A stretch of 64,000 nt of DNA from Bacteroidota bacterium (GTDB taxonomy: Bacteria > Bacteroidota > Bacteroidia > Flavobacteriales_D > Crocinitomicaceae): assembly GCA_016192075.1 (NCBI GenBank), contig JACPUU010000007.1, positions 62,001-126,000 on the forward strand. Reading direction: 5' to 3'. The stretch's first letter is position 1, and each line of letters opens with the position of its first letter. The translations under genes were made by a program, and so were the position numbers. This document shows positions 27,162 to 34,496 of this stretch, in pieces. Under the pieces are notes generated by a model. The model worked only from the letters and a program-made list of their open reading frames with translations, did not search any database and was not told the origin of the DNA.

Positions 27162-27702
27162 GAGTTAGCTCTTAGGTGTTAGGAGTTAGGAGTTAGTGAG
27201 GGAAGTGGCAAGAGGGTTAAGTTCCCAGAGGCTGCTTAACATTTAGTCATAAGTTTTTGTCTGTGTTATGGGAATCCGGATTTAGGAGTTAGCTCTTAGG
27301 GGTTAGGAGTTAGTGAGGGAAGTGGCAAGAGGGTTAAGTTCCCAGGGGCTGATCAACATTTAGTCATAAGTTTTTGTCTGTGTTATGGGAATCCGGATTT
27401 AGGAGTTAGCTCTTAGGGGTTAGGAGTTAGTGAGGGAAGTGGCAAGAGGGTTAAGTTCCCAGAGGCTGCTCAACATTTAGTCATAAGTTTTTGTCTGTGT
27501 TATGGGAATCCGGATTTAGGAGTTAGCTCTTAGGGGTTAGGAGTTAGTGAGAGAGGTGGCAAGAGGGTTAAGTTCCCAGAGGCTGATCAACATTTAGTCA
27601 TAAGTTTTTGTCTGTGTTATGGGAATCCGGATTTAGGAGTTAGCTCTTAGGTGTTAGGAGTTAGTGAGGGAAGTGGCAAGAGGGCTAAGTTCCCAGAGGC
27701 TG
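27135..27702 (+). repeat. 117-bp minisatellite, about 4.8 copies, overlapping the end of the phosphatase gene
   Basis: Units start at 27135, 27259, 27376, 27493 and 27610; the first is 124 bases (one extra GGAGTTA), the next three 117, the last about 93. Each begins with the same 27 bases that form the last codons and stop of the phosphatase gene, continues with heptamer-phased TTAGNNN motifs (TTAGGAG, TTAGCTC, TTAGGGG, TTAGTGA) and ends in a shared unique segment. Copies differ at only a few positions, so the amplification is recent. From 27703 to 27883 I see no gene. Confidence 0.92.
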
Positions 27703-27883
27703 TAAAAAAAGGAATGTCCGATGTTGACTTAGGAGGGTTTCTTCGCTGTGCTCAGAAAGACAAGGGCCGCAGTGTAGATCCAGGGGTGAGTTGGAGTAAA
27801 TTTCACTTTAAATTACAGATGATACTGAAAAGACGTCTCACTTCGTTTCGATATGACTTTTCCCTTTACTCTTGCCTATCCCC

Positions 27884-28867
27884 TTAATACGCCCATTTAA
27901 TATACATTCCGCCCCAGGTGAAACCTGCACCAAATGTTGTCAGAATGATATTGTCTCCTTTTTTCAGTTCATGTTCCCATTCGTACAGGCAAAGCGGTAA
28001 TGTTGCGCTGGTTGTGTTTCCGTATTTGTGAATGTTCAGCATTACTTTTTCCATGCCAATTCCCATGCGTTCGGCAGCTGCTTCAATGATGCGTTTGTTA
28101 GCCTGATGCGGTACCAGGAAAGCAACATCGTCTGCAGAAAGGTTGTTCCGAACCATCATTTCTTCAGCCACATCAGCCATTTTGGTAACGGCGATTTTAA
28201 AAACAGCCTGGCCGTCCATGTATACAAAATGTTGTTTATTCAGCACGGTATCGTATGACGCCGGATTTAAACTACCACCGGCAGGTTGATACAAGTATTT
28301 TTTTCCACTGCCGTCTACATACATCCGTGCGTCTATGATTCCGTTTTCGTCGGCAGATGGTTCCAGAAGCACGGCTCCTGCGGCATCACCAAAAAGAATC
28401 GATGTTTTACGATCGGTATAATCCACAATGCTGGACATTTTATCACTGCCAATCACCAAAACCCGTTTGTGCGTTCCTGACTCAATGAATTTTGAACCCG
28501 TTTGCAGGGCATAAATAAAACTGGAACAGGCGGCCTGCAAATCAAATCCCCAGGCATTTTTAGCGCCAATCATATCTGCAACCACGTTGGCTGTTGCCGG
28601 ATACTGGTGATCAGGCGTTACTGTGGCAACAATAATCAAATCAATCGAATCAGCTGTAATGCCCCGTTTTTCCAGAACATTTTTGGCGGCTTCTGCAGCC
28701 ATAAAGGCTGATGCTTTTGTTTTATCTTTAAGAATTCTGCGTTCGGTAATTCCACTGCGTGTGACAATCCACTCATTGGTAGTTTCTACCAGGGTCTCCA
28801 TTTCCTCATTATTCAAAACGTAGTCCGGAAGATAGGCACCTACTGCTGTAATTGCTGCTCTGTTCAT
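27884..28867 (-). CDS. fabH: Beta-ketoacyl-ACP synthase III
   Basis: 327 residues, the usual length. It condenses an acyl-CoA starter with malonyl-ACP to begin fatty-acid synthesis. The catalytic triad is visible: Cys114 in QAACSSFIYAL, His in FLVPHQANKRI and Asn in YGNTTSATLP. The N-terminal NEWIVTRSGITERR is also typical. It is transcribed alone; the usual partners rpmF and plsX are not here. TACCTTTG on the minus strand at 28904-28911 is its promoter. Confidence 0.95.
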   Translation of the reverse strand: MNRAAITAVGAYLPDYVLNNEEMETLVETTNEWIVTRSGITERRILKDKTKASAFMAAEAAKNVLEKRGITADSIDLIIVATVTPDHQYPATANVVADMIGAKNAWGFDLQAACSSFIYALQTGSKFIESGTHKRVLVIGSDKMSSIVDYTDRKTSILFGDAAGAVLLEPSADENGIIDARMYVDGSGKKYLYQPAGGSLNPASYDTVLNKQHFVYMDGQAVFKIAVTKMADVAEEMMVRNNLSADDVAFLVPHQANKRIIEAAAERMGIGMEKVMLNIHKYGNTTSATLPLCLYEWEHELKKGDNIILTTFGAGFTWGGMYIKWAY

Positions 28868-28903
28868 GGTTTGTGTTTTTAGTGCTTAAATTAAATGGTT
28901 TGG

Positions 28904-28911
28904 CAAAGGTA
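28904..28911 (-). promoter_or_regulatory. -7 promoter element TACCTTTG of fabH
   Basis: Exact TAnnTTTG match on the minus strand, about 36 bases before the fabH start. A weaker forward element TATATTTA (28999-29006) serves the divergent gene at 29035. Confidence 0.5.
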
Positions 28912-29034
28912 GGCAACCAACTGTGGCAGCAGAAACCAAATTAATTTCTTACTACGATTTTCATTGACTCAAATGATCTCTGAAATTCCTTAAATACCTA
29001 TATTTACAAAGAATACAGCTAAATTATAAATACG

Positions 29035-30585
29035 ATGTCCAAGCCAGCTTCAGAACAACTTTTCCGTTTGGTTAAGAGCATGTCAAAAAGCGAAAAGCGG
29101 CAATTTAAGCTGCTCAGCAAAAGAACATCGCCTGAAGAAACAAAGAAATTTGTCAGCCTGTTTGATGCTGTGGATTCCATGCATGAATACGATGAAACCA
29201 CGCTGCGGCGCAAAGTACCCCAGATTCCGGAGTCACAGATTCCTAACATGAAAGCGCATTTGTATGAACAGGTTTTGAGAAGTTTGCGGTTATCGTCCAC
29301 CAAAAAAAACCAGGTGCTGCAAATTATGCTTTATCTTGAAAATGCCAACCTGCTTTACAACAAATGTCTTTACCACGATGCCTTACACCTGCTGGACAAA
29401 GCCAAACTAAAAGCATTGCAGAGTGATCACAGCACCATTTTACCCGAGATTCTGGAACTTGAAAAAAATGCCTTGCGCCAGGGAATGCGGCAAAACATTG
29501 AAGCGCGGTCAGAACATATTATCAAAGAAGCACGTTCGTCGGTAAAAACCATTCAAACCATCAACGGCTTTTCAAACCTGGCCCTTAAACTCAACTCCTA
29601 TTATCAAAAGCAGGGGTTTATCCGCAGCAAGGAAGATTTGCAAAAAACCAAACGCTACCTGCAAAAAAATTTACCGGCCTACGATGAATCAAAACTCACC
29701 TTCATTGAACGCGTTCACCTCTACTATGCCCTAAGCGGCTATTACCTCTTTATTCATGATTTTGAACAGGCTTATGGCATTGCCACGCGTTGGCTGGAAC
29801 TCTTTAGTGCCTCGCCGGAAAAAAAGACCTACCAACTGGAGATGTACATCAAAGCACTGAACACTACCCTCGTTTGTCAGAATAAACTTTTTTTGTACGA
29901 TGAATTTGTCACCACCCACCGGCAGCTCATAGCCATTAAACGTAACAAGTCGGTTGTGCAGACCAAAAACATCAACCTGAACCTTTTCAAAACCATTTAC
30001 ATTCACGAAATCAACCGGCATTTTATGCTGGGCGAATTTAAAAGCGGTACACGCATTGTTGCCAAATTTCAGAATGAGCTCAATGAAATTATTCACCTGC
30101 TCGACAAACACACCATACTCATTTTATACTACAAAATTGCCTGCCTGTATTTTGGCAGCAACAGTTTTAAAATTGCCATTAAATGGCTAAATCTGATCAT
30201 TCATGAACCCGACACAACACTGCGTGAAGACTTACATGCCTTTGCGCGCATTATTCGCCTGATCTGTTATTTTGAAATGGGCGACGATGAAATGATTGAA
30301 ATGAATATCCGTGCAACATACCGCTTTCTGCTGCGCAAAAAAGAGTTTGGAAAATACGAATCACTCATTCTAAAATTCCTGCGCGACGTACAAAATGTTT
30401 ATTCCGTAAGTGAGGTTATTGGAAAGTTCAAACACCTAAAAACGCAGATGCTGAAACTGGAACGCGACACTTACGAGCGCCGTGCCTTTAACTATTTTGA
30501 TATTATTTCATACCTGGAGAGTAAGATTGAAGGCCGGAGTATTGAGTCGGTGATCAAAGAAAAATTACAATTGAGGAGAGAGTAA
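29035..30585 (+). CDS. Large helical (TPR-like) protein of unknown function
   Basis: 516 residues, no signal peptide or membrane segment, so cytoplasmic. Almost entirely alpha-helical. The N-terminal 90 residues (SEQLFRLVKSMSKSEKRQFK, KMLSKRTSPEE-like, LYEQVLRSLRL) have the look of a segment found at the start of many Bacteroidota TPR-like hypothetical proteins. Helical repeats of about 34-40 residues fill the rest. I know no function. Divergent from fabH with about 165 bases between them. Confidence 0.7.
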   Translation: MSKPASEQLFRLVKSMSKSEKRQFKLLSKRTSPEETKKFVSLFDAVDSMHEYDETTLRRKVPQIPESQIPNMKAHLYEQVLRSLRLSSTKKNQVLQIMLYLENANLLYNKCLYHDALHLLDKAKLKALQSDHSTILPEILELEKNALRQGMRQNIEARSEHIIKEARSSVKTIQTINGFSNLALKLNSYYQKQGFIRSKEDLQKTKRYLQKNLPAYDESKLTFIERVHLYYALSGYYLFIHDFEQAYGIATRWLELFSASPEKKTYQLEMYIKALNTTLVCQNKLFLYDEFVTTHRQLIAIKRNKSVVQTKNINLNLFKTIYIHEINRHFMLGEFKSGTRIVAKFQNELNEIIHLLDKHTILILYYKIACLYFGSNSFKIAIKWLNLIIHEPDTTLREDLHAFARIIRLICYFEMGDDEMIEMNIRATYRFLLRKKEFGKYESLILKFLRDVQNVYSVSEVIGKFKHLKTQMLKLERDTYERRAFNYFDIISYLESKIEGRSIESVIKEKLQLRRE

Positions 30586-30631
30586 ATTCATCTCAAAAAA
30601 ACCGTTCCCGCGCGTTGTTGGTTTTCCCCCC

Positions 30632-30655
30632 GCTCCCGTACGAATCCCTTAGCTC
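30632..30655 (-). repeat. Decayed REP-like unit, inverted orientation
   Basis: GCTCCCGTACGAATCCCTTA is a mutated version of the inverted REP unit at 30968-30993. A further fragment, TTCCCGCGCG, is at 30605-30614. Confidence 0.5.
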
Positions 30656-30733
30656 AATTGATTGAAAAATTATTTCATACATTTGATCTGGAATAAAAAG
30701 TAATATTTCAATTATTCCAATCAACTCTAAAAA

Positions 30734-30943
30734 ATGCAACCTAAAGAAATTTTTGTAACAATCTTATGCATAGGAGGCGGCATATTTGTTATACTGGCCA
30801 GTACTTATAACTGGAATTTTTTCTTTGAAAATAGAAAAGCGCGAATCTTTCTCGCTCTTTTTGGAAGAACCGGCGCACGAATATTTTACATCATTGTTGG
30901 TTTTTTTCTTTTCTTTTGCGCCTATAAGATAATTACAGGTTGA
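30734..30943 (+). CDS. Small two-helix membrane protein resembling Imm17 family
   Basis: 69 residues with two membrane segments (7-25 and 49-66) joined by a basic loop containing NWNFFFENRKARIFLALFG and RTGARIFYIIVG. The NW-FF/ARIFY pattern recalls the Imm17 (immunity protein 17) family, though this is from memory and no toxin gene is adjacent. It sits between inverted REP-like units. Codon use looks coding; the start ATG at 30734 has no clear promoter. Confidence 0.55.
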   Translation: MQPKEIFVTILCIGGGIFVILASTYNWNFFFENRKARIFLALFGRTGARIFYIIVGFFLFFCAYKIITG

Positions 30944-30967
30944 ACAGTTAAAGGAAGAACTCCCCCC

Positions 30968-30993
30968 GCTCCCGCGCGAATCCTTTCGCGTGG
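30968..30993 (-). repeat. REP-like hairpin unit, inverted orientation
   Basis: GCTCCCGCGCGAATCCTTTCGCGTGG, read on the other strand, is the same unit as at 31147 and 31241 with one loop change. Stem CGCGAA/TTCGCG with a four-base loop at 30975-30990. Confidence 0.8.
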
Positions 30994-31048
30994 CCAAATG
31001 CTCTACAGAGCAAACAAACACTTCCATTTTTTGTTCCGTAAACAGAAA

Positions 31049-31146
31049 TTAGTGTCCAGATATTTGGATTAATGCTATAGCTATACTGTTGATTACAATA
31101 GTTGAAAAAGATTGTTTCTAGTATTGTTTTAGATAGTATTGAGTTT
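31049..31146 (+). pseudogene. Decayed copy 1 of the RAYT transposase 3' end
   Basis: About 95 bases align to the last 98 bases of the transposase gene at 31881-31978 with roughly two thirds identity by eye. In the transposase frame it reads LVSRYLD-stop-CYSYTVDYNS-stop-KRLF against VFRPEDYRYSSAVDYSGEKGLL in the intact gene, so it is a dead fragment. The REP unit follows directly. Confidence 0.7.
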
Positions 31147-31188
31147 GGGTAACCACGCGAAGGGATTCGCGCGGGAACCTTTGGGATG
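31147..31188 (+). repeat. REP-like hairpin unit, direct orientation (1)
   Basis: Contains CCACGCGAAGGGATTCGCGC; stem CGCGAA (31156-31161) and TTCGCG (31166-31171) around the loop GGGA, then GGGAACC. Confidence 0.85.
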
Positions 31189-31189
31189 C

Positions 31190-31245
31190 GAGGGAACTTG
31201 GGGCTGATAGCTGGTATTATTTTGGCTAATATTTGAAGTTCTGGT
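31190..31245 (+). pseudogene. Decayed copy 2 of the RAYT transposase 3' end
   Basis: The segment ending TTTTGGCTAATATTTGAAG aligns with the last about 55 bases of the transposase gene (TTTTGGCAAGTATTTGAG at its end). It is followed by the second direct REP unit. Confidence 0.6.
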
Positions 31246-31284
31246 TTCCACGCGAAGGGATTCGCGCGGGAGCTTTCAGGATGG
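31241..31284 (+). repeat. REP-like hairpin unit, direct orientation (2)
   Basis: Same core CCACGCGAAGGGATTCGCGC as unit 1; stem 31251-31256 with 31261-31266, loop GGGA. Confidence 0.85.
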
Positions 31285-31289
31285 CTACT

Positions 31290-31372
31290 GGGACGCGCGG
31301 CAGCTGTAAAAAGGATTGTATGAAGTTGTTACCTTGCTGATTATTTGAGTTCGGGTAACCGCTTGCAGCCCA
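31290..31372 (+). pseudogene. Decayed copy 3 of the RAYT transposase 3' end with eroded REP
   Basis: GCAGCTGTAAAAAGGATTG and TGATTATTTGAGTTCGGG align with GCGGTGAAAAAGGACTG and CAAGTATTTGAGTTCG at the transposase 3' end. The REP part is eroded to GGTAACCGCTTGCAGCCC. Confidence 0.6.
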
Positions 31373-31417
31373 ATCTTCATCCGAAGAAAAAATTATTTTT
31401 TAGTTTTGTTTTGTTTT

Positions 31418-31975
31418 GTGAGCAGAAATTACAAATTTCATAATCCTACAGCGGCTTATTTTGTCAGTTTTGCGGTTGTGGACTGGCTGGATGTATTTAC
31501 CCGAAATGAATACAAGGATATTTTATTGGAGAGCCTGAGTTTCTGTCAAAAAAATAAACGCATGGAAATTTATGCCTGGTGTATTATGTCAAACCATGTT
31601 CACCTGGTATTCCAAAGTATTGACGGGCAAACACCAGACCAATTGTTGGGAGACTTTAAGCGGTTCACCAGTAATGCGGTTGTTAAAGCAATAAAAGAAA
31701 ATCCGCAGGAAAGCAGAAAAGAATTTTTACTTGACCGATTCAAAAAAGCAGCTGCTAATAGTTCCAATGTTAAACATTATCAGTTCTGGAGACACGATAA
31801 CCAGCCCATTGAATTATGGAGTAACCACGTAATTTCACAGAAAATAAGATATATTCATAATAATCCTGTTGCTGCAGGGTTAGTATTCAGACCCGAGGAT
31901 TACCGTTATAGCAGTGCCGTTGATTACAGCGGTGAAAAAGGACTGTTGGAGGGTGTTGTTTTGGCAAGTATTTGA
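31418..31975 (+). CDS. REP-associated tyrosine transposase (RAYT)
   Basis: 185 residues from the GTG at 31418, which gives the usual start (VSRNYKFHNPTAAYFVSF); the frame is open a little further upstream. Family features are the Y1-type HUH-like motif in WCIMSNHVHLVFQ, QTPDQLLGDFKRFTS, FWRHDNQPIELW and IRYIHNNPVAAGLVFRPEDY, with the catalytic tyrosine probably in the IRYIHNNP helix. RAYTs process REP palindromes as single-stranded DNA; matching REP-like hairpins lie immediately upstream. The gene looks intact. Confidence 0.88.
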   Translation: MSRNYKFHNPTAAYFVSFAVVDWLDVFTRNEYKDILLESLSFCQKNKRMEIYAWCIMSNHVHLVFQSIDGQTPDQLLGDFKRFTSNAVVKAIKENPQESRKEFLLDRFKKAAANSSNVKHYQFWRHDNQPIELWSNHVISQKIRYIHNNPVAAGLVFRPEDYRYSSAVDYSGEKGLLEGVVLASI

Positions 31976-32013
31976 GTTCGTATATAACTCTTAAGAATAA
32001 ATCCGAACAAAAA

Positions 32014-32037
32014 AAAGACTTCCATCCGGAAGTCTTT
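32014..32037. terminator. Bidirectional terminator hairpin
   Basis: AAAGACTTCC-ATCC-GGAAGTCTTT, a perfect 10-base stem with T-run on the minus strand, 18 bases past the tRNA 3' end. It also faces the transposase gene. Confidence 0.75.
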
Positions 32038-32054
32038 ATCCTAAAAAATAGTTG

Positions 32055-32128
32055 TGGCGCGGGGGAGAGTTGAACTCCCGACCTTAGGGTTATGAATCCT
32101 ACGCTCTAACCAACTGAGCTACCGCGCC
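32055..32128 (-). tRNA. tRNA-Met (anticodon CAT)
   Basis: On the minus strand a 74-base cloverleaf: acceptor GGCGCGG pairs CCGCGCC, D-arm with AGCTCAGTTGGTTAGAGC, anticodon loop TTCATAA, T-arm GGGAGTTCAACTCTCCC-like, discriminator A; CCA is not encoded. CAT could also be a lysidine-modified tRNA-Ile, but the body and absence of initiator features suggest elongator Met. Confidence 0.9.
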
Positions 32129-32174
32129 GGTCTTTTCCGTAGCAAAATAGAGCCTGCTATCGGAATTGAGGGTG

Positions 32175-32182
32175 CAAATATA
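32175..32182 (-). promoter_or_regulatory. -7 promoter element TATATTTG of the tRNA
   Basis: Exact TAnnTTTG on the minus strand, 47 bases before the tRNA 5' end. Confidence 0.55.
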
Positions 32183-32274
32183 TACTATTTTTAATAAAGT
32201 AAATCATTTTCAAAAAATCTCTGTGACCGGTCCATTGGCCTCCAGACCCGCTTTAATATCAGGCATTTCACATT

Positions 32275-32307
32275 TTTATCGACGAATTATGTAAATTCAT
32301 CGATAAA
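32275..32307. promoter_or_regulatory. Extended palindrome upstream of the START-like gene
   Basis: TTTATCGA-C-GAATT-ATGTA-AATTC-A-TCGATAAA: 8+5 paired bases with one mismatch, just upstream of a near-consensus -7 element TACATTTC (32315-32322). Placement suits an operator; the A+T-rich stem without T-run on the plus strand argues against a terminator. Confidence 0.4.
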
Positions 32308-32349
32308 ATTTTAGTACATTTCAGCCACATTATTAGAAATAAAAAGACA

Positions 32350-32742
32350 ATGTCAGAGAAAGAAAAATTTGAGATGGAATTTGAAGTGAATTCCTCGACA
32401 TCCGTACTGTTCAATATGATTAGCACACCCAGTGGTTTAAGTGAGTGGTTTGCAGATGACGTCAATATAAAAGAAGACCTTTTCACCTTTATCTGGGATG
32501 GAAGTGTTCAGCAAGCCCGTTTGGTTGGAAAGAAAAAGGGTGAATCTGTAAAATTCCAATGGCTTGAGCACCATGAAAATGGCCTTAAAACCTATTTTGA
32601 ATTTGCTATTAAGGTAGACGACCTGACCAATGATGTGGCGCTTATGATTACCGATTTTGCTGATTCAGATGAAGTAGAAGAAGCCAAAAGACTGTGGGAG
32701 AACCAGATTCACGATTTAAAAACCACAATCGGATCTTTTTAA
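32350..32742 (+). CDS. START-like domain protein
   Basis: 130 residues. The helix-grip (AHA1/START-like) fold: KFEMEFEVNSSTSVLFNMIS, GLSEWFADDVNI, FTFIWDGSVQQARLV, KFQWLEHHE, and a C-terminal helix WENQIHDLKTTIGSF. In Bacteroidota this short family is regularly encoded next to LptF/LptG, as it is here (54 bases). Its role is unknown; ligand binding is inferred from the fold. Confidence 0.85.
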   Translation: MSEKEKFEMEFEVNSSTSVLFNMISTPSGLSEWFADDVNIKEDLFTFIWDGSVQQARLVGKKKGESVKFQWLEHHENGLKTYFEFAIKVDDLTNDVALMITDFADSDEVEEAKRLWENQIHDLKTTIGSF

Positions 32743-32796
32743 GCTGCTCCGGCATATCTTTTCTCCGTTTTTTGCGTTAGGGTAAAAAAACAAATC

Positions 32797-34257
32797 TTGA
32801 AACGCGTACACCGTTTTATCATCCGCTCTTTTATAGGACCGTTTATAATAACGTTCTCCATTGCCATGTTCTTTCTGATCATGCAGTTTTTATGGAAATA
32901 TGTGGATGATTTAATGGGCAAAGGGCTTGAACTTTCCATTATCCTGGAATTGCTCTTTTACGTATCCGCCAGTTTGATTCCGCTGGCCTTACCGCTTGCG
33001 GTTCTTTTTTCATCCATCATGACGTTTGGAAACCTGGCTGAAAACAACGAGCTGACCGCACTTAAATCGGCCGGGCAATCACTGTTCAAGGTCATGCGGC
33101 CCATGCTTGTTTTTGTTATTGTGCTCAGTTTCTCTGCCTTTTATTTTACCAATTACATTCTACCAATTGCCAACCTGAAATGGCATGCCATTTATTGGGA
33201 TATCCTGGATACCAAACCGCAGTTTATGCTGCGTGAGGGCATCTTCTACAAAGAAATTGACGGATATCACATTAAAGTAGATCAGAAAAATGATGATGCA
33301 GGCACACTCACCGGTATTTTGATTTATGATTTTACCACCAGTGATGAACGCCGTATCATACGAGCCAGAGAAGGTCAGATGCTTAAATCAGATAACGACG
33401 ATTACCTGTTTCTGCAACTCAGTCAGGGGGTTATTTACGAAAAAGTAAATGCGCATAAATTTGAAAAAGTCCGCGTTGATTTTCAGAAATCGTTTTTTGA
33501 TGAAGCCGTTATCAAATTCAACATGGCGGGTTTTGACATTCAGAAATCCAACGAAGATCTTTACAAACAAGAGTATGAGATGATGAACTTTCTGCAGCTG
33601 GAATCTGCGCTTGATTCGCTGGGCAGACTCAATGATACACTGGATGAAAAATTCTCACGGAACCTGCGCAACAACCTGGTAATACTCAACACGGCCTTTG
33701 TACCGCTGCCCCACCAGCTTGATTCCGGAACGGCGCCTGTAACCGAAACAGAAACCGCCATTGATACCCTGATTTACCTGGATTCAATTCACCAGTCAGA
33801 ATACAATGCATCACTGGCAGACGCTTCCAATGAAATACGCGCCGTCAAAGATCAGCTCTATCATCAAACCCTGCTGATTGATCAGCGCCAGTTCAGCCTG
33901 AATGAATACCGGACTGCCTGGCATAAAAAGTTCACCCTTTCTTTTGCTATCCTGGTTTTGTTTTTTATTGGAGCCCCGCTGGGAGCCATTATCAAAAAGG
34001 GCGGACTTGGGGCCCCGCTGGTTTTTGCAACCATCTTTTTTATTGTTTACTACATGCTGACCATTGCCGGTGAAAACATGGTTGATTCTGAAGTCATTGT
34101 TCCGTGGAAAGGCCTTTGGCTAAGCTCGTTTATACTAACCCCGCTGGGTATTTTTCTAACCTACAAGGCCGCCAATGATTCAGCCCTGTTTGACCGTGAC
34201 GTATACAAACGCTGGTTTGGCCGTATCTTTAAACGCAGTAAATCAATGAGACTGTGA
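32797..34257 (+). CDS. LptF/LptG-family lipopolysaccharide export permease
   Basis: 486 residues, TTG start giving KRVHRFIIRSFIGPFIITF. Six membrane helices: three in the N-terminal 130 residues and three in the last 110, with a periplasmic beta-jellyroll-like domain and a Bacteroidota-type insertion (about 235-375) between them. This is the YjgP/YjgQ permease that with LptB extracts lipopolysaccharide from the inner membrane. Bacteroidota frequently carry RibB next to it; here two glycosyltransferases lie in between. Confidence 0.9.
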   Translation: MKRVHRFIIRSFIGPFIITFSIAMFFLIMQFLWKYVDDLMGKGLELSIILELLFYVSASLIPLALPLAVLFSSIMTFGNLAENNELTALKSAGQSLFKVMRPMLVFVIVLSFSAFYFTNYILPIANLKWHAIYWDILDTKPQFMLREGIFYKEIDGYHIKVDQKNDDAGTLTGILIYDFTTSDERRIIRAREGQMLKSDNDDYLFLQLSQGVIYEKVNAHKFEKVRVDFQKSFFDEAVIKFNMAGFDIQKSNEDLYKQEYEMMNFLQLESALDSLGRLNDTLDEKFSRNLRNNLVILNTAFVPLPHQLDSGTAPVTETETAIDTLIYLDSIHQSEYNASLADASNEIRAVKDQLYHQTLLIDQRQFSLNEYRTAWHKKFTLSFAILVLFFIGAPLGAIIKKGGLGAPLVFATIFFIVYYMLTIAGENMVDSEVIVPWKGLWLSSFILTPLGIFLTYKAANDSALFDRDVYKRWFGRIFKRSKSMRL

Positions 34258-34300
34258 TTGTGTGATCCACCCTAGGTGGAGAGACAGAATCACAAAGTCG

Positions 34301-34383
34301 TTCCGATGGCTATCGGAATGATCCCGACTGTAGCTTCCTCTTCGCTGTGCCATGAAGGAGAAGCGCAGCGGAATGTCGGGATC
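34301..34383. repeat. Hairpin-rich intergenic repeat
   Basis: Two nested-looking palindromes: TTCCGAT-GGCT-ATCGGAA (34301-34318) and GATCCCGAC ... GTCGGGATC (34320-34383), the latter enclosing CTTCGCTGTGCC and GGAGAAGCGCAGCGG. The block resembles mobile intergenic repeats of the kind seen again at 39467-39658. The 240 bases between the permease and glycosyltransferase genes hold no gene. Confidence 0.6.
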
Positions 34384-34496
34384 TGTGGGATCATATTCCC
34401 TGCCGCCAGCGCCGGAAAAAATAAAAAACGCTGAAATACTCCGTTGCTTGCTGCGGAGATGTTTGTTAATTATCTTTACAGCCAAGTAATTGCATT

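Noticed and set aside
27135-27702. CRISPR-like array
   Set aside because: The whole 117-base unit is repeated; there are no unique spacers and no cas genes.
27651-27887. A 78-residue plus-strand open frame after the minisatellite
   Set aside because: It begins inside the last repeat unit, has no promoter and no family resemblance.
32055-32128. tRNA used as an integration site with an adjacent island
   Set aside because: No integrase and no repeated tRNA 3' end was found nearby; the RAYT/REP locus does not integrate that way.
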